Positions 43,226-55,014 of a DNA stretch of 64,000 nt are shown here, in pieces. Position 1 is the stretch's first letter; the number at the start of each line of letters is the position of its first letter. The stretch lies in NCBI RefSeq assembly GCF_901001135.1, contig NC_042624.1, positions 7,633,532 through 7,697,531 of the forward strand, written 5' to 3'. Source of the DNA: Rhinatrema bivittatum. Taxonomy: Eukaryota; Chordata; Amphibia; Gymnophiona; Rhinatrematidae. Made by a program: the position numbers and the translations under genes. A model generated the notes under the pieces. That model was given only the letters and a program-made list of their open reading frames with translations, had not been told where the DNA came from and did no database searches.

Positions 43226-43236
43226 GGGGGAGGGTA
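43226..43236 (+). promoter_or_regulatory. Polypurine tract of LTR retroelement
   Basis: A purine run (GAGGGGGAGGG) ends 2 bp before the right LTR TGTGAAGG. Confidence 0.6.
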
Positions 43237-43599
43237 TGTGAAGGGGTGTCCCTATAAATCCTCCAGCTGCCTTAGGCAGTGATGTCATCCCTTGACATCT
43301 TTCTCTCCTCCCTCCCCTTCTGCACCAACCCGAGCACCACAAATCACACTCCACAAACTTCCCCGTGCCTTGTCTCCTCTCTTCTAAGCAGCCACCTTGA
43401 CCCCTGCCCTACCACCCTAGGTGAGTGCCTAGCCTGCCTAACGTGCCCCTGTGTCTCCAGGAGAAGGCAGCTCCTGACACATCTCTGTCCCGAAGGTAAA
43501 TGCTGAATGTGAACGTTGCTGAAAGTAAGTGAAGAATAAAGGTTTTATGTAAGACTCTCTGGGAAGTCACATATCGCTTGTACTATCCCACATTAACAT

Positions 43600-44230
43600 A
43601 TTGCATTACAGTATGATTTCATCAGTCACCAGAGCAAGGGTGTACATGGTTCATGCTTCTTTGAATTAGCTCTGGAAATAAAATGCTGTCGCTTTAGGAG
43701 CCAGGGCAGTGCACCTGACATGTGTCAGTGGAACTGAATCGCCCACACTCAAAAGTTCATTCAGAGTCATGCGCCTGCCTACAACTGTGCGTGCCTCACG
43801 GATCTCTCTCCTTTCAGCCGCCCCCCACTCATAAAGCAGAGCAAAGAGGATCAAGCGAGGGCGTAGCACGAATGAATGAACTCAAAGGGATTAAAATAAA
43901 AATCACACACTAAGGAGGTGAGACTGAAGACGTTACTCATTTAAGCTTTCTTTCAGAAGATGACAACATTGTTCCTAATTTCTTCTTTCTATTTTTAACC
44001 AGTGGCTAAATTCTGTGACTTTCTTGTGCACTCTCAGCTTCTCCTAAGCAGCCCTCTTCTGGCTCCAGTTTTCATCCTGGTGTAACTTTTCTTCTGATTT
44101 GCTTTTTGTTCTGTAAGAAAAATCAGCCTCCAGGCGCTGACTTTAAAGTGACTGCTTACCCCACACCCCACTCCCCCAGCCCCTTCCCATCATCTGCCCT
44201 GCTTAGAGCTCTTTTAAAGGCCAATTCATT
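43600..44230. other. Intergenic, nothing recognised
   Basis: No supported gene or repeat. Confidence 0.35.
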
Positions 44231-44232
44231 AG

Positions 44233-44872
44233 AGGGTCGATTCTCAAAGACGGGTGTGGACGTCTACGTGTGCGCGGTTCCCGCTGCTCACACATGGACA
44301 CCCCGATTTTACAACAGGCGCGCGGTGACGCACACACGTTATAAAATATGATATCTGCGCGCACATGCGCGCCCGATTTTATAATCGGCGTGCGAATCTG
44401 AGGGCGGATTTTGTCTCCCGAGTCACGGGGGGGGGGGTATTTTACAAAAATATGCGCAGGTAGGGCTTTCCCAGTTCCCTCCCAGTCCACTCCAGTTAAG
44501 GGACTGCAAGGGAGCTTCCCTGTACCCCTACCTAATCTTCCTACCGTTTTCCCTCGCCTTCCTAACCCTTAATCCCTACGTATCTACCTTCTTTTTGTTT
44601 TGTATTTGTTTTTTAACGTACCTGCTCCTTCGGAGCAGAAGTAAGTTACTGCCGGAGTGCGCTTCCCCAGGACAGGGCCTAATGGCCGCTGTCCCGTCCA
44701 GCCCCCACCCAGCCCTTCCCCACCCCTTTTAGCTGGCCCGGCACTTTTGCACTTATCGGGGGTTTATGCGCATGGCCGGGCCCTTTCAAAAAATGCGCAT
44801 AATGCACCCAGGGCCCAGCCACGCTTGTAACCCCAAATTTTTCGCACGCAGGGCTTTTAAAATTCGAGCGTA
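44233..44872. mobile_element. GC-rich element, family B
   Basis: GGTCGATTCTCAAAGACGGG start and GCTTTTAAAATTCGAGC end. Internal TTCCCTCCCAGTCCACTCC / CTGCAAGGGAGC hairpin remnant near 44473-44516, and GGTCCTGCTCCTTCGGAGCAG-like pair near 44620-44640. Non-coding. Confidence 0.6.
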
Positions 44873-45920
44873 TAGCATTTTTCCCCATTCTGTGTTTATG
44901 GGATAAGGCCTGATCGATCAGAATCCTAATAAAGAAATAAGTAATATAACTTGCAATCTGTAGTGCGTGACAGAACGTTAAATGATGTGGCTATTAATAT
45001 TAATGTAGTGTCGTGGCACACAGAATGCTCCACCACAAGAAACGCCGGTTAAAACTGAGTTTAGGAGATCAATGGTTAGTGCTAATCATTCATGGATGCT
45101 TTACTACAACAGAAATTCACTTCTTTCACTTCCAATCATACGCAGGGCTAAAGAGCTCAGATCACCTACATTTAGAACTTAAGAAACATTTATGAAGAAA
45201 AGTTTTAAAATAATTATATTCAATGTTAAAAAATAAGTATGGCACCTATTCACTGCGAATCTCTGAAAAAATCACCTAGCCCTTTTAGAAGAGCCCCTCC
45301 CCTGCTTGGAATAGTGTGTGCTGCTTTATCAGCATCATTTCGTTTTGCTTGACCCTTTTTATGTCCTTCTGGACACGCAGAGCCACTCTCCTGACATGGG
45401 CAATGCATGGAATTAGGCACAGAAAACACTGAGCAAACCCCCACTGTAATGTCAGCTCCCCTTGCTCCCATCACCACACATCCTCTCACTTTCCCGATTC
45501 AGTTCCGCAGGAATCAAGAGAACTCAGGCAATCTCGATAAAGTGAGCCAATGGCCTGAGTCCAGTTCCAGAGACCCCAGCGTAGGCTCCTGCCAGACTCC
45601 AAAGAATCTGTGAATTCCCAATCACATGAACTACAGATGAGCAAACCCAACATTCTGGTTTGGGGGTTTTGTTTGTTTTTGGAAGGGAGAGGATCATTTG
45701 TTTTCAGTTCGTTTAACTTTTTTTTTTTCAGTTCTCTTGGTTTGCTGAACCCCCCCAAAAAAAAATTCATTGTAAAACCAAAGCCCTCCAAAACAAAAAA
45801 AATAAATAAAAGGAACTGATTAAACGAAATACAAACCGGGCTGCCCATGGCCCTCAGTTTAACTCAGGGCCCGGGCCTGCCACTGGTAATATGTTACTTA
45901 TTATTCAAATTTGCCTTTAT
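44873..45920. other. Intergenic with an AT-rich foldback
   Basis: 45640-45830 is an imperfect palindrome of T- and A-runs (GGTTTGGGGGTTTTG versus CAAAGCCCTCCAAAAC). ORFs within it are artefacts. Nothing else is recognised. Confidence 0.35.
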
Positions 45921-45924
45921 ACCT

Positions 45925-46375
45925 GAGGACCGGAGGGTAGGAAATATGATAGCACTTATCAGAATGAACTCCGTGAGTGACTCAAGAAACTAAAGACTGG
46001 TGAGCCTGATATCAATGCTGGGCAAAATGGTGGAACTAAATTTCTGTTGGATGGTTAAATGTGGCTTAATGGAGAAGAACCAGCATGGATTTAGCAAGGG
46101 GAGGTCTTGCCTTATTAATCTATTAGAATGATTTGAAGATGTCAATAAGCATCCAGATAAAGGTGAGCCGATCGATAATAGTGTATTTATTCTTTCAGCC
46201 AACAGAAAATTACGTCATGGGCTAGGAGGCAATGTCTTACTGTGAATGGATAAATGGTTAAAAGATAGGAAAAAAAAGAGAGGACTAAATGGTAAATAAT
46301 GGAGGAGAAGGTAAATAATGGAGTGCCCCATATATCTGTCCTTGGACTGCTGGTGTTCACTTATTCGCAGTCTTT
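45925..46375 (+). pseudogene. CR1-type LINE RT relic
   Basis: Reads in pieces as SMLGKMVELNFCWMVKCGL, EKNQHGFSKGRSCLINLLE, then LRHGLGGNVLL, WLKDRKKKRG and a decayed VPHISVLGLL for the VPQGSVLGPLL motif. Stops and in-frame losses throughout; the catalytic YADD part is absent. Confidence 0.7.
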
Positions 46376-46905
46376 CAGGCTCCCTTTGGCTGCTCCCTCA
46401 GGTCTTCTCGCTATTCCGATGCCCTTGCTTTAGGGCACCTCTGATTCTGAAGAAGATGTTGGACAGGACACTCTGATGGGGGTGCTCCAAAATAAATATT
46501 ATTGTAACCAAAATTATGAGTCCAATCAGCAACCAAATCTTCAGCCAATATTCACAATAAGAAATTCTAAAAAGTTCGGATGGTTTGATGCTGGTTGAGC
46601 CAATGTCTTTTTTGATGGCAAGCACTAGGAAAATAACTTGGCCCTCCAGCTGGTGGAATGGGCTTCTGGTGTGGGCTGAGATCTCCTATCTCTGTCTCTG
46701 ATGTTAATAGGGACCTCTGGGGTAGAAAGCTACAAAAACAGCAAAGCACACTTATCCTGCTCCTTCTCAGGGGCAGGAACTGATGGCAAAATTTCCTCCC
46801 AAACAACAGTAACAAAACTCTCAGCAAAAATACTTGTCTCCTCTTCTTCTTCTCTGTAAGGTTACTGCTAACCCTCCTTAGCTGAATGACAGGAAATTAT
46901 AGCAC
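46376..46905 (-). other. Unassigned, contains an ORF with one hydrophobic segment
   Basis: The minus-strand 75-residue frame (46625-46398) contains WLLIGLIILVTIIFILEH, long enough for a membrane span. It has no recognised family and no supported start. It could be a chance ORF or a decayed envelope-like tail; I cannot tell. Confidence 0.2.
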
Positions 46906-46911
46906 CTTAAT

Positions 46912-47330
46912 ACATAAGAACATAAGAAATTGCCATGCTGGGTCAGACCAAGGATCCATCAAGCCCAGCATCCTGTTTCCAATAGAGGCCAAACCAGGCC
47001 ACAAGAACCTGGCAAGTACCCAAACACCAAGAAGATCCCATGCTACTGATGCAATTAATGGCAGTGGCTATTTCCTAACAGGCCGATACAGTAAAATTGC
47101 GGGAGAGAGGGCGAGCGCCCGCTCTCCCAGCGCGCGCATAGGCCACTCTCCTGTGCACGCGATTCAGTATTTTAATTTATTTTAATTAGGGCCAGCAGTA
47201 AAAAGAGCCACTAGGGACACTAGCGCGTCCCTAGCACCTCTTTTTTGACCACTGTCAAAGACAAGATGCTGGGCTTGATGAACCTTTAGTCTGACCTAGC
47301 TTGGCACATCTTATGTTCTAATCTACAATA
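46912..47330. mobile_element. CR1-type LINE 3' tip, inverted pair with insert
   Basis: 46912-47080 is a minus-strand CR1 3' tip (AACATAAGAAATTGCC, GGTCAGACCAAGGATCC), and 47262-47330 is a plus-strand tip (GCTGGGCTTGATGAACC, CACATCTTATGTTC). About 170 bp of GC-rich sequence lies between (47083-47254), containing GGCCGATACAGTAAAATTGC and CACTAGGGACACTAGC. Confidence 0.65.
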
Positions 47331-47454
47331 GAGCTATGTAAGTATAATGAGGCACCTGATAACACATAGGATAGTGCTTTATTTTACTACATATGTCTTA
47401 ATAAGCTTTACTGTGTCCTACTTCTTTCTTTCTAGATTGCATTGATGTCTTAGC

Positions 47455-47900
47455 GGTCGAGTTTAAAAGGAGTGTGCAGCCGTCCATATAATCTGCATTC
47501 GCATGTACAGGTGGCGCATGCTAGCGGGCGAATGTATCGTAAATTGCGCAGCGATGGAATCGGGCCTCCCCCAGGTCCCTCCCAGTCCACTCCAAATAAG
47601 GAACAGACTTGGAGGGAACTTCCCTACCCCCCTGCCTAACATCCCTACCCTTTCCCCTCTCCTTCCTGACCCGTAACCCCTACCTCTTACATTTTTTGTT
47701 GTTTGTTACCTTGCCGCTCCTCTGGAGCAGCAGTAGATTGTGTGTGGGTTGCACTGTCCCAGCCACCCCCACCCCACCCTCCCCATCCCTCCCCTTTTTC
47801 AGGCCCCAGCACTTCAGCACGTACCAGGATTTACACGTGTGTCCGGGCCCGTTATAAAATGCGTGCTGCACACACGTAGGCTTTTGAAAATGTGGCCTCA
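47455..47900. mobile_element. GC-rich element, family B
   Basis: GAGTTTAAAAGGAGTG start and GGCTTTTGAAAATGTGG end. Internal hairpin GTCCCTCCCAGTCCACTCC / GGAGGGAAC, plus the TTCCCTACCCCCCTGCCTAAC segment seen in the other copies. Confidence 0.6.
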
Positions 47901-49720
47901 AGTCATTAAGTCAAAAGGGGCTGCTCCACAGGAGTGCAAGGCCACTGAAGACATCAGCATGATTAATGAAGAAATTACTATGACCTTCCATTCACTTCTT
48001 TCGCTTGTCCCTTGCACAAACTTTACTTCCATTTACAAGGCAGTTTGGAAGGATAGGAGAAGATCAATGGGCATTTTGGTAAAACATTCAGCGCTGAGTT
48101 TTTGCTTCAGAATGTATTAGATCTTAAGAAGAGAGTTAGAGGTCGTTTCAAAGGGATTTCCATGGTTAAATGGATGTTTACTTGGGGGGAAAAATCCCTT
48201 TGAAAATGTATCCCCTTATGATGGTAAAGTAAGTGCACTGTTCATAGCACAAGTGCTTTATTTCCCTGTTAGAAAAAGGGTTAATATGAGGGGCAGGATT
48301 ATGGAAGTCCAGGTGAAATGCATGCAAGGATTTTAGGGCCTGTGTAGTTTGAAATCCCTGCCCAGTCATTATCCCATGTACATTGCACCTGCAAGGAATG
48401 CTACTGCCAGATTTTTAAACAGAAGCTTTGTGGGAAGTTTCCTTTAGAAAATCAGTTAACAGATTCATGAGAAGCACTACAGCCCCTTTCAAGATTACCC
48501 TCTTAATTAACATTTTTCAGTTTCATGAAGATCAGCAAACTTGTTAAACAATGACTGCTCAATTGAACCAGCATGTAGCTGAAATGTATTTTTTTCATGA
48601 CCCACAAGAGGATAATGTTGCATCTACACGTCACATGTGTGAGCAACAATGAATAAACATGAAAGAAATGTGGCAGTAATGTGGCACATCCTTATCACGC
48701 AGCCTGTCTGCAGAGTGTGAGTCATGAATTTGCATATGATCAGCCTCGGGGGAGTTATGCTGTTGTCCATTTAGTAAAGTCTCCTAGGACTGGGTTCATG
48801 CTAGAGAGCTGCCAGGCAGTTTTCAGAGCTCCTTTCTACATCTTTTCTCCTTCTGGGTTTGTGAAAAATGAGAATGTAGATTTACAAATGTTAAAAAACA
48901 CCTTGCCCACAGCATACAGTAGGAACTGAGTGGGTTTAGATGCTTCCTGATGGAGTTGATCTTGCCTGATGTTGGAGTGCATATATTGAGGTCTGAGGAC
49001 TGCTGGAGGTGAATAAAAGTCACTTATGCATTTGGGTTGATGGAGCCCCTTATATTTTTATTATATAATGGGATATATGGTTCTCGTCTGTAGATTCAAG
49101 TGTCTTCTGCATCTGCAATAATAGTACATATAATAATTGTATGAGAGCTAATACAGACCCTAGATACTGACTGCCTCTGTTTACGCCTAATGTTTTTTCT
49201 ACTACGTAAAGAAATAGATAATCTGCAATCCCTATATAATGAATATCCCTGGGATGAAGTTACATTTTGCAAGGATACATGTCAAAGTGAAATTGTGAAT
49301 ATTAGTAAAACGGAATCATAAGTGTGAGTTTTTTTAATGTATAATGTTAAAATTGAAATAATAAAGCAATATCTGCATTCATCAAATATATGTATCAACA
49401 TCAAGTTGCAAAGGGCCAATCAGATATTGTTTTGTACAGCTGTTTTTACAGACTGGTACAAGTTCTTCAGAATGAATATACAATCTGTTTCTGAGCATAG
49501 GTCACAATATTCATAAAACAATAAGAATTTCCAGGAAGTTGAAACTGAAAGTGTTCAGCCAAAGTGAGGAAATGCTCTGCTGAATAACCCGTTAGCTAAA
49601 ACACTTATTTCAGCCGGAAGACTGCTTTCTGCTACTAGGGGTTTTTGAAACATACTCAAAATAGGCAACATTTTTTGCCATACAAGGGTTCAGGCTGAGC
49701 TTTCTACCTGGCTCAGCTGC
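47901..49720. other. Intergenic, nothing firmly recognised
   Basis: About 1.8 kb without a nameable repeat, unusual for this window, so it may be single-copy DNA. ORFs are short and lack known domains. A minus-strand TCTGATGCAGCTGAGCC...GAAAGC phrase near 49690-49735 weakly resembles hammerhead debris. Confidence 0.35.
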
Positions 49721-49724
49721 ATCA

Positions 49725-49995
49725 GATTAGAACTGTTTTTCGCAGTCTGACTTTGCTCCTGTGCTCTATCAGCACTGAACGGGAATACTGCAACATGTGA
49801 TGTATGGGCTTATCACAGAAAAGCACCAAACAGTTGCAGTTAATTCAGAATACTGCAGCGAGGTTGCTGGTAGGAATTAGTTATTCATTGTCAACTTATC
49901 TCTCCAATTCTGTTAACCTTCATTGGTTACCAGCTGCGGGAAGAGTTGCTTTGAAGGTCCAGAGTATTGCATTCCATTTCACTTTTCCTATGTGG
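49725..49995 (+). pseudogene. L2-type LINE C-terminal fragment
   Basis: Reads STKQLQLIQNTAARLLVGIS, then VNLHWLPAAGRVALKVQSIAF, the conserved C-terminal RT phrases. Nothing upstream of the domain remains intact. Confidence 0.75.
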
Positions 49996-50399
49996 ATTGA
50001 GAATAACAACCTCTGCTTCATGAATACTTTCCATGGATTTAAGGAAATCTCTGTCTTTTTAAACATCTTGATTATGTACCAGGGGTGTACACAAACATTT
50101 TTCTTTTCATTTCATTTCATTTTGGTTTTCTGTTTTGTTATGTTTTGTTTCTTACCATTTCTTTATAGCCATCCTCCTCCTCTTCCTCCTCTATGATTTG
50201 CTTTTTCAGCCTGGGAGCTCAAATAGAATAGAATAGTTCTGTATGGCACATCGCAGTGGATTACCCAAGTTCGTATTGGATGGAAATGGGTCACAGATAG
50301 AACTGTTGAGTACAAGAGCTCCTGTAAGCTAGAACAGCACAATGGTTGGGTAGATACAATGGTTGGGTAGATACAAAGCAGCTACATAAAGTGCAGCAA

Positions 50400-50985
50400 T
50401 TAACAGGTATGATGAAATCCCATTTGGCTAAACTAAATATTTATTATGGTGTTCTTTATGGTTGAGGAGATAGGATTGTGAGATTATTATACAAACTTAG
50501 CAAAGTCTGTGTCTCTGGTTGAAGTTAAAAATTGATTCAAAAAGCCAGGTTTTCACCAGCCTTCTGAAGGACAGTAGACTCGAGGCAAGTCTAAGGTGGA
50601 GCAATAGAGATTTCCATAGGGTTGAGACCACTCTTGAGCAAGTTACTTTCCTCATATTGACAAGGCTTATTGTTCTAGGGGACAGCATTACTAGGTGACA
50701 TTCTCTTATGGAGTATAAGAAGCAAATGGGTATGTATAGGTTTAAGGATCTGCTGAAGAGGTTTGGAGCTTGGTCTTTTGAGTGTTTAGTAGGCGTTTTA
50801 ATTTGGTGTCGTTAGGAGAGATGTTATGTGGTAAAATTATTTTAGCATTCAATGACAAGCAGGCTGCAGCATTTTGGAAGAGCTGTGCTCAGGATTCCAA
50901 TGCAGAGTGAGTTGCAATGCTTGTAAACCACCTGGGTAACTCCTTCTACAGGCTGTATACAAAATCCAATAAATAATAATAATTA
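50400..50985. mobile_element. Two LINE remnants in opposite orientation
   Basis: The minus-strand frame near 50688-50497 ends RLVKTWLFESIFN, an L2-like terminal phrase. On the plus strand 50915-50985 (GTAAACCACCTGGGTAACTCC, AATCCAATAAATAATAATAA) is a LINE 3' tip. Confidence 0.5.
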
Positions 50986-51334
50986 GATGAGTCCAAGAAT
51001 ACAATGGTTCAGAAAGCAGTTATAATGGCAGCATTATTCAGGACAGGGTACAGATGACAGAAAGAGGAAATTATGAACAAACGTTGTGGGGGAGGGGTTA
51101 AAAAGAAATGTATATCTCTAGCATATACGAGTGTCTCAATGACACCCAAGCAGAGAGTGTTCGTGGTTTGGTATGGAGGTCCTGAGCATGCTCAAACGTG
51201 AATGTTGTTGAGAAAGAGAGAGTGTGAAGTAGCTGCATGATGTGTCAGCAAGTGCAGAAAATGGAGAACATCCAAGAACACCCAGCTCTCCGATAAAGCG
51301 GAGATCCCCTGTGCTTGTCCCCTTCTCTCGAGTC

Positions 51335-51450
51335 AGATATTGTCCTTGTCTCCACCACCTCCACTGGGAGGCTGCTCCATGCCTTCGCCACCCTCTCTGT
51401 AAAGAAAGCCTTCCTTAGACTAATCCTTCAGTTATTTATCTTCTTTTTAA
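51335..51450 (-). pseudogene. CR1-type LINE 3' scrap
   Basis: TTGTCTCCACCACCTCCACT and TTCGCCACCCTCTCTGTAAA match the reverse of the CR1 C-terminal region seen at 34060-34110. Confidence 0.6.
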
Positions 51451-54150
51451 GTTTCATTTATTTCTGAGACAGGGGACAGCTTTCAAACTGTCTACACTGG
51501 GAGAAAGTTCTTGAACCAATTTTCTGAGAAAATTGTGTGTACTTTCTCTTTGAAACATGCTATGGGTAGAAAGTACCCATGGGCATTGGCATCTGCTTTC
51601 TGTGCAAGCAGATTTTCTTCAGGAAATAATGCATATAAGAAAAACACAACTTCTGCATCTTATTTTCTGATCCCACCCAAAATACTCTTGGGAGAGCTTG
51701 TCGTTAATGTGGCTAAAAAACGCAACATGGTGAAACAACATGCACTTTCCGCTGTATTGAGGGAGGGAAATTCACGGACAGTCTATTTATGCACATTCAT
51801 TCCATAAATGAGTGAACATTGTCTTCTCAATGCTTTTCTTCTACCTTTAGATTTTGGATAAAGTTGCACATATCTAATTTGATGTGCCAGACCGTGTAAT
51901 GAATATTCATTAAACTTGCATACATTGACTCTAGTTTACATTTCATGTACAAATTTTCATTATCCTGATCATAGACCTCAGGTGCTGGGATTGCGAAACC
52001 CCAGGCCTAAGTTCTTCGGCTCCTGGCAAAAATATGAATGCCCTTGTGACAACATTGAAAACAGACCCTGATGGCAGCCATTTTTCTGTTTCAGATGCCA
52101 AGCGATTGACCCACGCCCTTTGCTTGTGATCTTTCTGATTTAAATGTAACGCACAATCATGCTCCTTTCTATGATTCTATATCTCTAGGTCCAAGGGAAA
52201 CCATGAAGACCTACAATCTCTTTTGCTTTTTTCTTTTAGGGGCAACGCCCATTCTGTAAATTAGCAAGTGGGCATCTGCTTTTCTAACTCTAGAATGAGA
52301 CTGAGACTCAATACGTACTTTTGCACTAATGAAAAGAATGCACTGTATCATTGTGACAGGCCATCAATTAGAGCTTCAACATGCATTATGGGAAAATGTA
52401 GGGGGGGGGGTTTCACCAAAGTTTAAAAGACGTCATCCTAGAAAGAAGACACAGAACATGCTGAGACTACTCAGCCTGTGTAGATGTAAGATACGGTGCA
52501 GGCCCTGGCTAACGAAGGACTTCATATGCTTACATCAACACTGACCGCATATTATCATTGCGTTTCTCACAGAGCAGATAAACAACTTCCTCTTGATGCA
52601 ATAAAGCTAGTTTTTAAATGTTGATTGTAATGAATAGTGTAATAATTGGTGCAATAGTTTAGTAAACTGCCAAAGTTTGAATAATATCTTGAAATTTCAG
52701 ACCTAACAGGGAATTGCTATAGAATAAATGGCAATATAAATGAATAAGGTTTCAGTGAAATATGCCCGGTAAGATGAAAGAGATGGGAAGATGAGCAACT
52801 ATTTTAAAATGAATGCAGGAGTGTGATGGGATCCAATTGTTGGTGAATTTGACCAGTCCTCATTTTACAACTTCCATCTAATGCCTTGTGGTATTTGTAG
52901 TTCTGGGTTTTTTTTCCCATTTGCACTTGACAGTACAAGAATTAATACATTACATCAGGAACGGATCACAAAATGCCAAGACAATGACCAGAATCTTCCC
53001 TTCAAAAACTGGGGTCTCATAAGTTTTATACCCACAGTGTTATTCCATTTAATTTTCTTTGACTTGCAGAATTCCTTTTATTACGTGTAAGGAGTATTTT
53101 GTTCCCTTACCATTCATTTTTCCTTTCTTCATCCCAGGGAGAGCTTTTGGTCACTTTTTGGATCGGCCCTGGGATTTTTCCCTGCTCACAATATAAAATT
53201 GGACTAAGCCTGAGCAAAGCGTGGTTAGTTACAGCTTTTGGTTTTAGAAGGAGTGCAGTTGTGTTGGTAGTTCCCTTAATTCAAGCCCCACAGCCTGTCG
53301 CAGAGGGGTAGGACTTTGCCCTGCTTGCCAGTGCCTTCACAGACCTGGAAGAGAGACTGTCCTGTGAAAAGAAAAAAGAGACGATGAGAGAGTTGGTTTT
53401 GCTTTTTGACCTGCTCCCAGCCAACCCTGCCTGAGAGGATCGGGATAGGGTGCTCCATTGACCTGCATCCAGTTGAAGTGGGGACTGTAGGTACCAGACG
53501 TAAGAACTACTTGTAGAGAAGAGATCCTTTGTTTTTGGATGGGAGGAAGCCTTTTTACCATCACCTTCCTACTCATTTGTTTGGAGAGGAGAATTTTCCT
53601 ACATTGACTCAGAATTGGAGAGAGAAAAGAAAGAGAGTAAGTCTCTTGGAATACCATTTCATCTGTAATAAGAAATTTGTATTTTTGTGATTTTTGTATT
53701 TCATCTTTGATCAAGCTTTTGTGAGTTAGAGTAAAACTTTTATTGGAACACCACTTCAAGCATGTTGCCTGCTCTTTGTGAATTGGAGAACCAGCCTGCT
53801 GAGATCTACTGGAGAGAGTACCCTAGTGAAAAAGATTGAGTGGGACTCTAGAGATTGATCCCCACCTGTTGTGCCCTGAGGGCCTCAGAGGCTTGTCCTC
53901 TTCCCTGGCGATGTCATCCTGGCACCCCAGTGGCTAATTGTGAGGTGAATGGAGTGGTCCAGGACAGTCATATTGGTCCTGGAGAATGTGGGACCCTTCA
54001 TTCTGGCAGTAAACAGAAGAGGAGGGTTACATAAGTCAATGATGATTATTCTGTCACTTTTACATGGAGTGGGTATAAAGAAAGGACCTGAACTTAAATG
54101 TATTTTATTTCCATTCTATATCTTCTGTTTGAGAAATATCTGTTTCTATA
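51451..54150. other. Intergenic; possible old LTR at 53090-53960
   Basis: No gene recognised. 51451-53080 shows nothing nameable apart from a G run at 52400-52409. 53090-53960 has LTR-like composition (CACAATATAAAATTGG TATA-like box near 53190, GTAAAACTTTTATTGGAAC near 53731, CTCTAGAGATTGATCCCCACC near 53848), but no repeated partner or target duplication was found. The 140-residue minus ORF at 53759 has no known domain. Confidence 0.3.
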
Positions 54151-54156
54151 GATGTA

Positions 54157-54290
54157 GATATTCAGTGCCATTTAACCGGATAAGTTTTGACTTATCCAGC
54201 TAAGTGGTGGCAGATGAATATCTGCCTGGATCAGAGGCTGTCATTTAGCTAGATAACTACTTATCTGGCTAAGTGTTGGGCGGGGCATGG
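54157..54290. mobile_element. Harbinger-like terminal block
   Basis: GATATTCAGTGCCATTTAACC, GACTTATCCAGCTAAGTGG and GATGAATATCTGCC closely parallel the MITEs at 28338 and 39991. A matching opposite end (GGCTTACTGAATATC) may lie at about 58710-58725, which would make the original element several kb long before later insertions. Confidence 0.5.
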
Positions 54291-54900
54291 GTGTAATTGC
54301 CTGAGCGGCCAGATCCATGCTTAGCTAGGCACCTTTCTGTGTGCCCTAGTATCCTGATTCACGCCCAGCTGAGCTCCTATCTCAGCAACTGAGCAGCCAA
54401 ACATGTTTAGCTAGGCGCCTTTCTGGGCACCCTAGCGTCCAGATTTGCACCCAGCTGGGCTCCTATCTCGGCGACTGAGCATCCAGACTTGTGTTTAGCT
54501 AGGCACCTTTCTGGGTATCCAAGCATCCAGATTTGCACTCAGCTGAGGCCTATCTCAGTGACCGAACGGCCAGATTAATCTTTAACTAGCTGCTTTTCTG
54601 AGTGCCCGAGTGTGCTGATTTGTGCCCAGCTGAGCGCCAATCTTGGCACATGAGTGGCTAGACTTGTGCTTAGCTATGCACCTTTCTGGGCATCTGAGCA
54701 TCCTGATTCGCACCCACTGAGTGCCAATCTCAATGCCGGAGATGGTAGATTTGTGCTTAGCTAGGTGCCTTTCTAGGTGCCTGAGAGTCCAGATTCACGC
54801 TCAGCTGAGCACCTATCTCGGTGACCGAGTGTCCAGCTTTGTTCCCTGCTGAGCACCTAGATCGGCACCCGAACACTCAGAATCACATCTAGCTCGGGGC
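54287..54900 (+). repeat. Minisatellite of two alternating ~45-bp half-units
   Basis: Half-unit 1: TTAGCTAGGCACCTTTCTGG plus GCACCYGAGCRTCCAGATT. Half-unit 2: CCAGCTGAGCNCCTATCTCG plus GCGACYGAGNRNCCAGA. They alternate for about 610 bp (about 6 to 7 pairs) with 10-25% divergence between units. It sits between the Harbinger-like end and the Myb-like ORF, where the promoter or leader would be. Confidence 0.8.
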
Positions 54901-55014
54901 AGCAGGTATGCATGTAGATATATGTGTACCTAGTCATGTACAAACGAGCATGTACGTGATCATCCTCACTTCCCTAGGGCAGAACGTCCTGGTCTGTTTG
55001 AGTGTGTTGCCACA

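Larger units (their letters stand above)
41406..43592 (+). mobile_element. LTR retroelement with tRNA-Leu primer site, no intact coding
   Basis: Left LTR 41406-41706 and right LTR 43237-43592 start TGTGARG and end CACA. They share GTGTCCCT near the start and then a long aligned block (CCTGTGTCTCCA, GCTCCTGACACATCTCTGTC, AAATGCTGAATGTGAA, CTCTGGGAAGT). Flanks CTAAC / TTAAC (41401-41405, 43593-43597) give a 5-bp duplication with one change. A primer-binding site lies 2 bp after the left LTR; GAGGGGGAGGG just before the right LTR is the polypurine tract. The LTRs have diverged and the right one is longer, so the insertion is old. The 1.5-kb interior shows only weak gag-like Gln-rich phrases (LLQHVIEQQAHLQ at about 42472). 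Confidence 0.8.

Noticed and set aside
49690..49735. Hammerhead on the minus strand (CTGATGCAGCTGAGCC...GAAAGC)
   Set aside because: GCTGAGC pairs across GAAA rather than forming stem II, and no UH site is in place.
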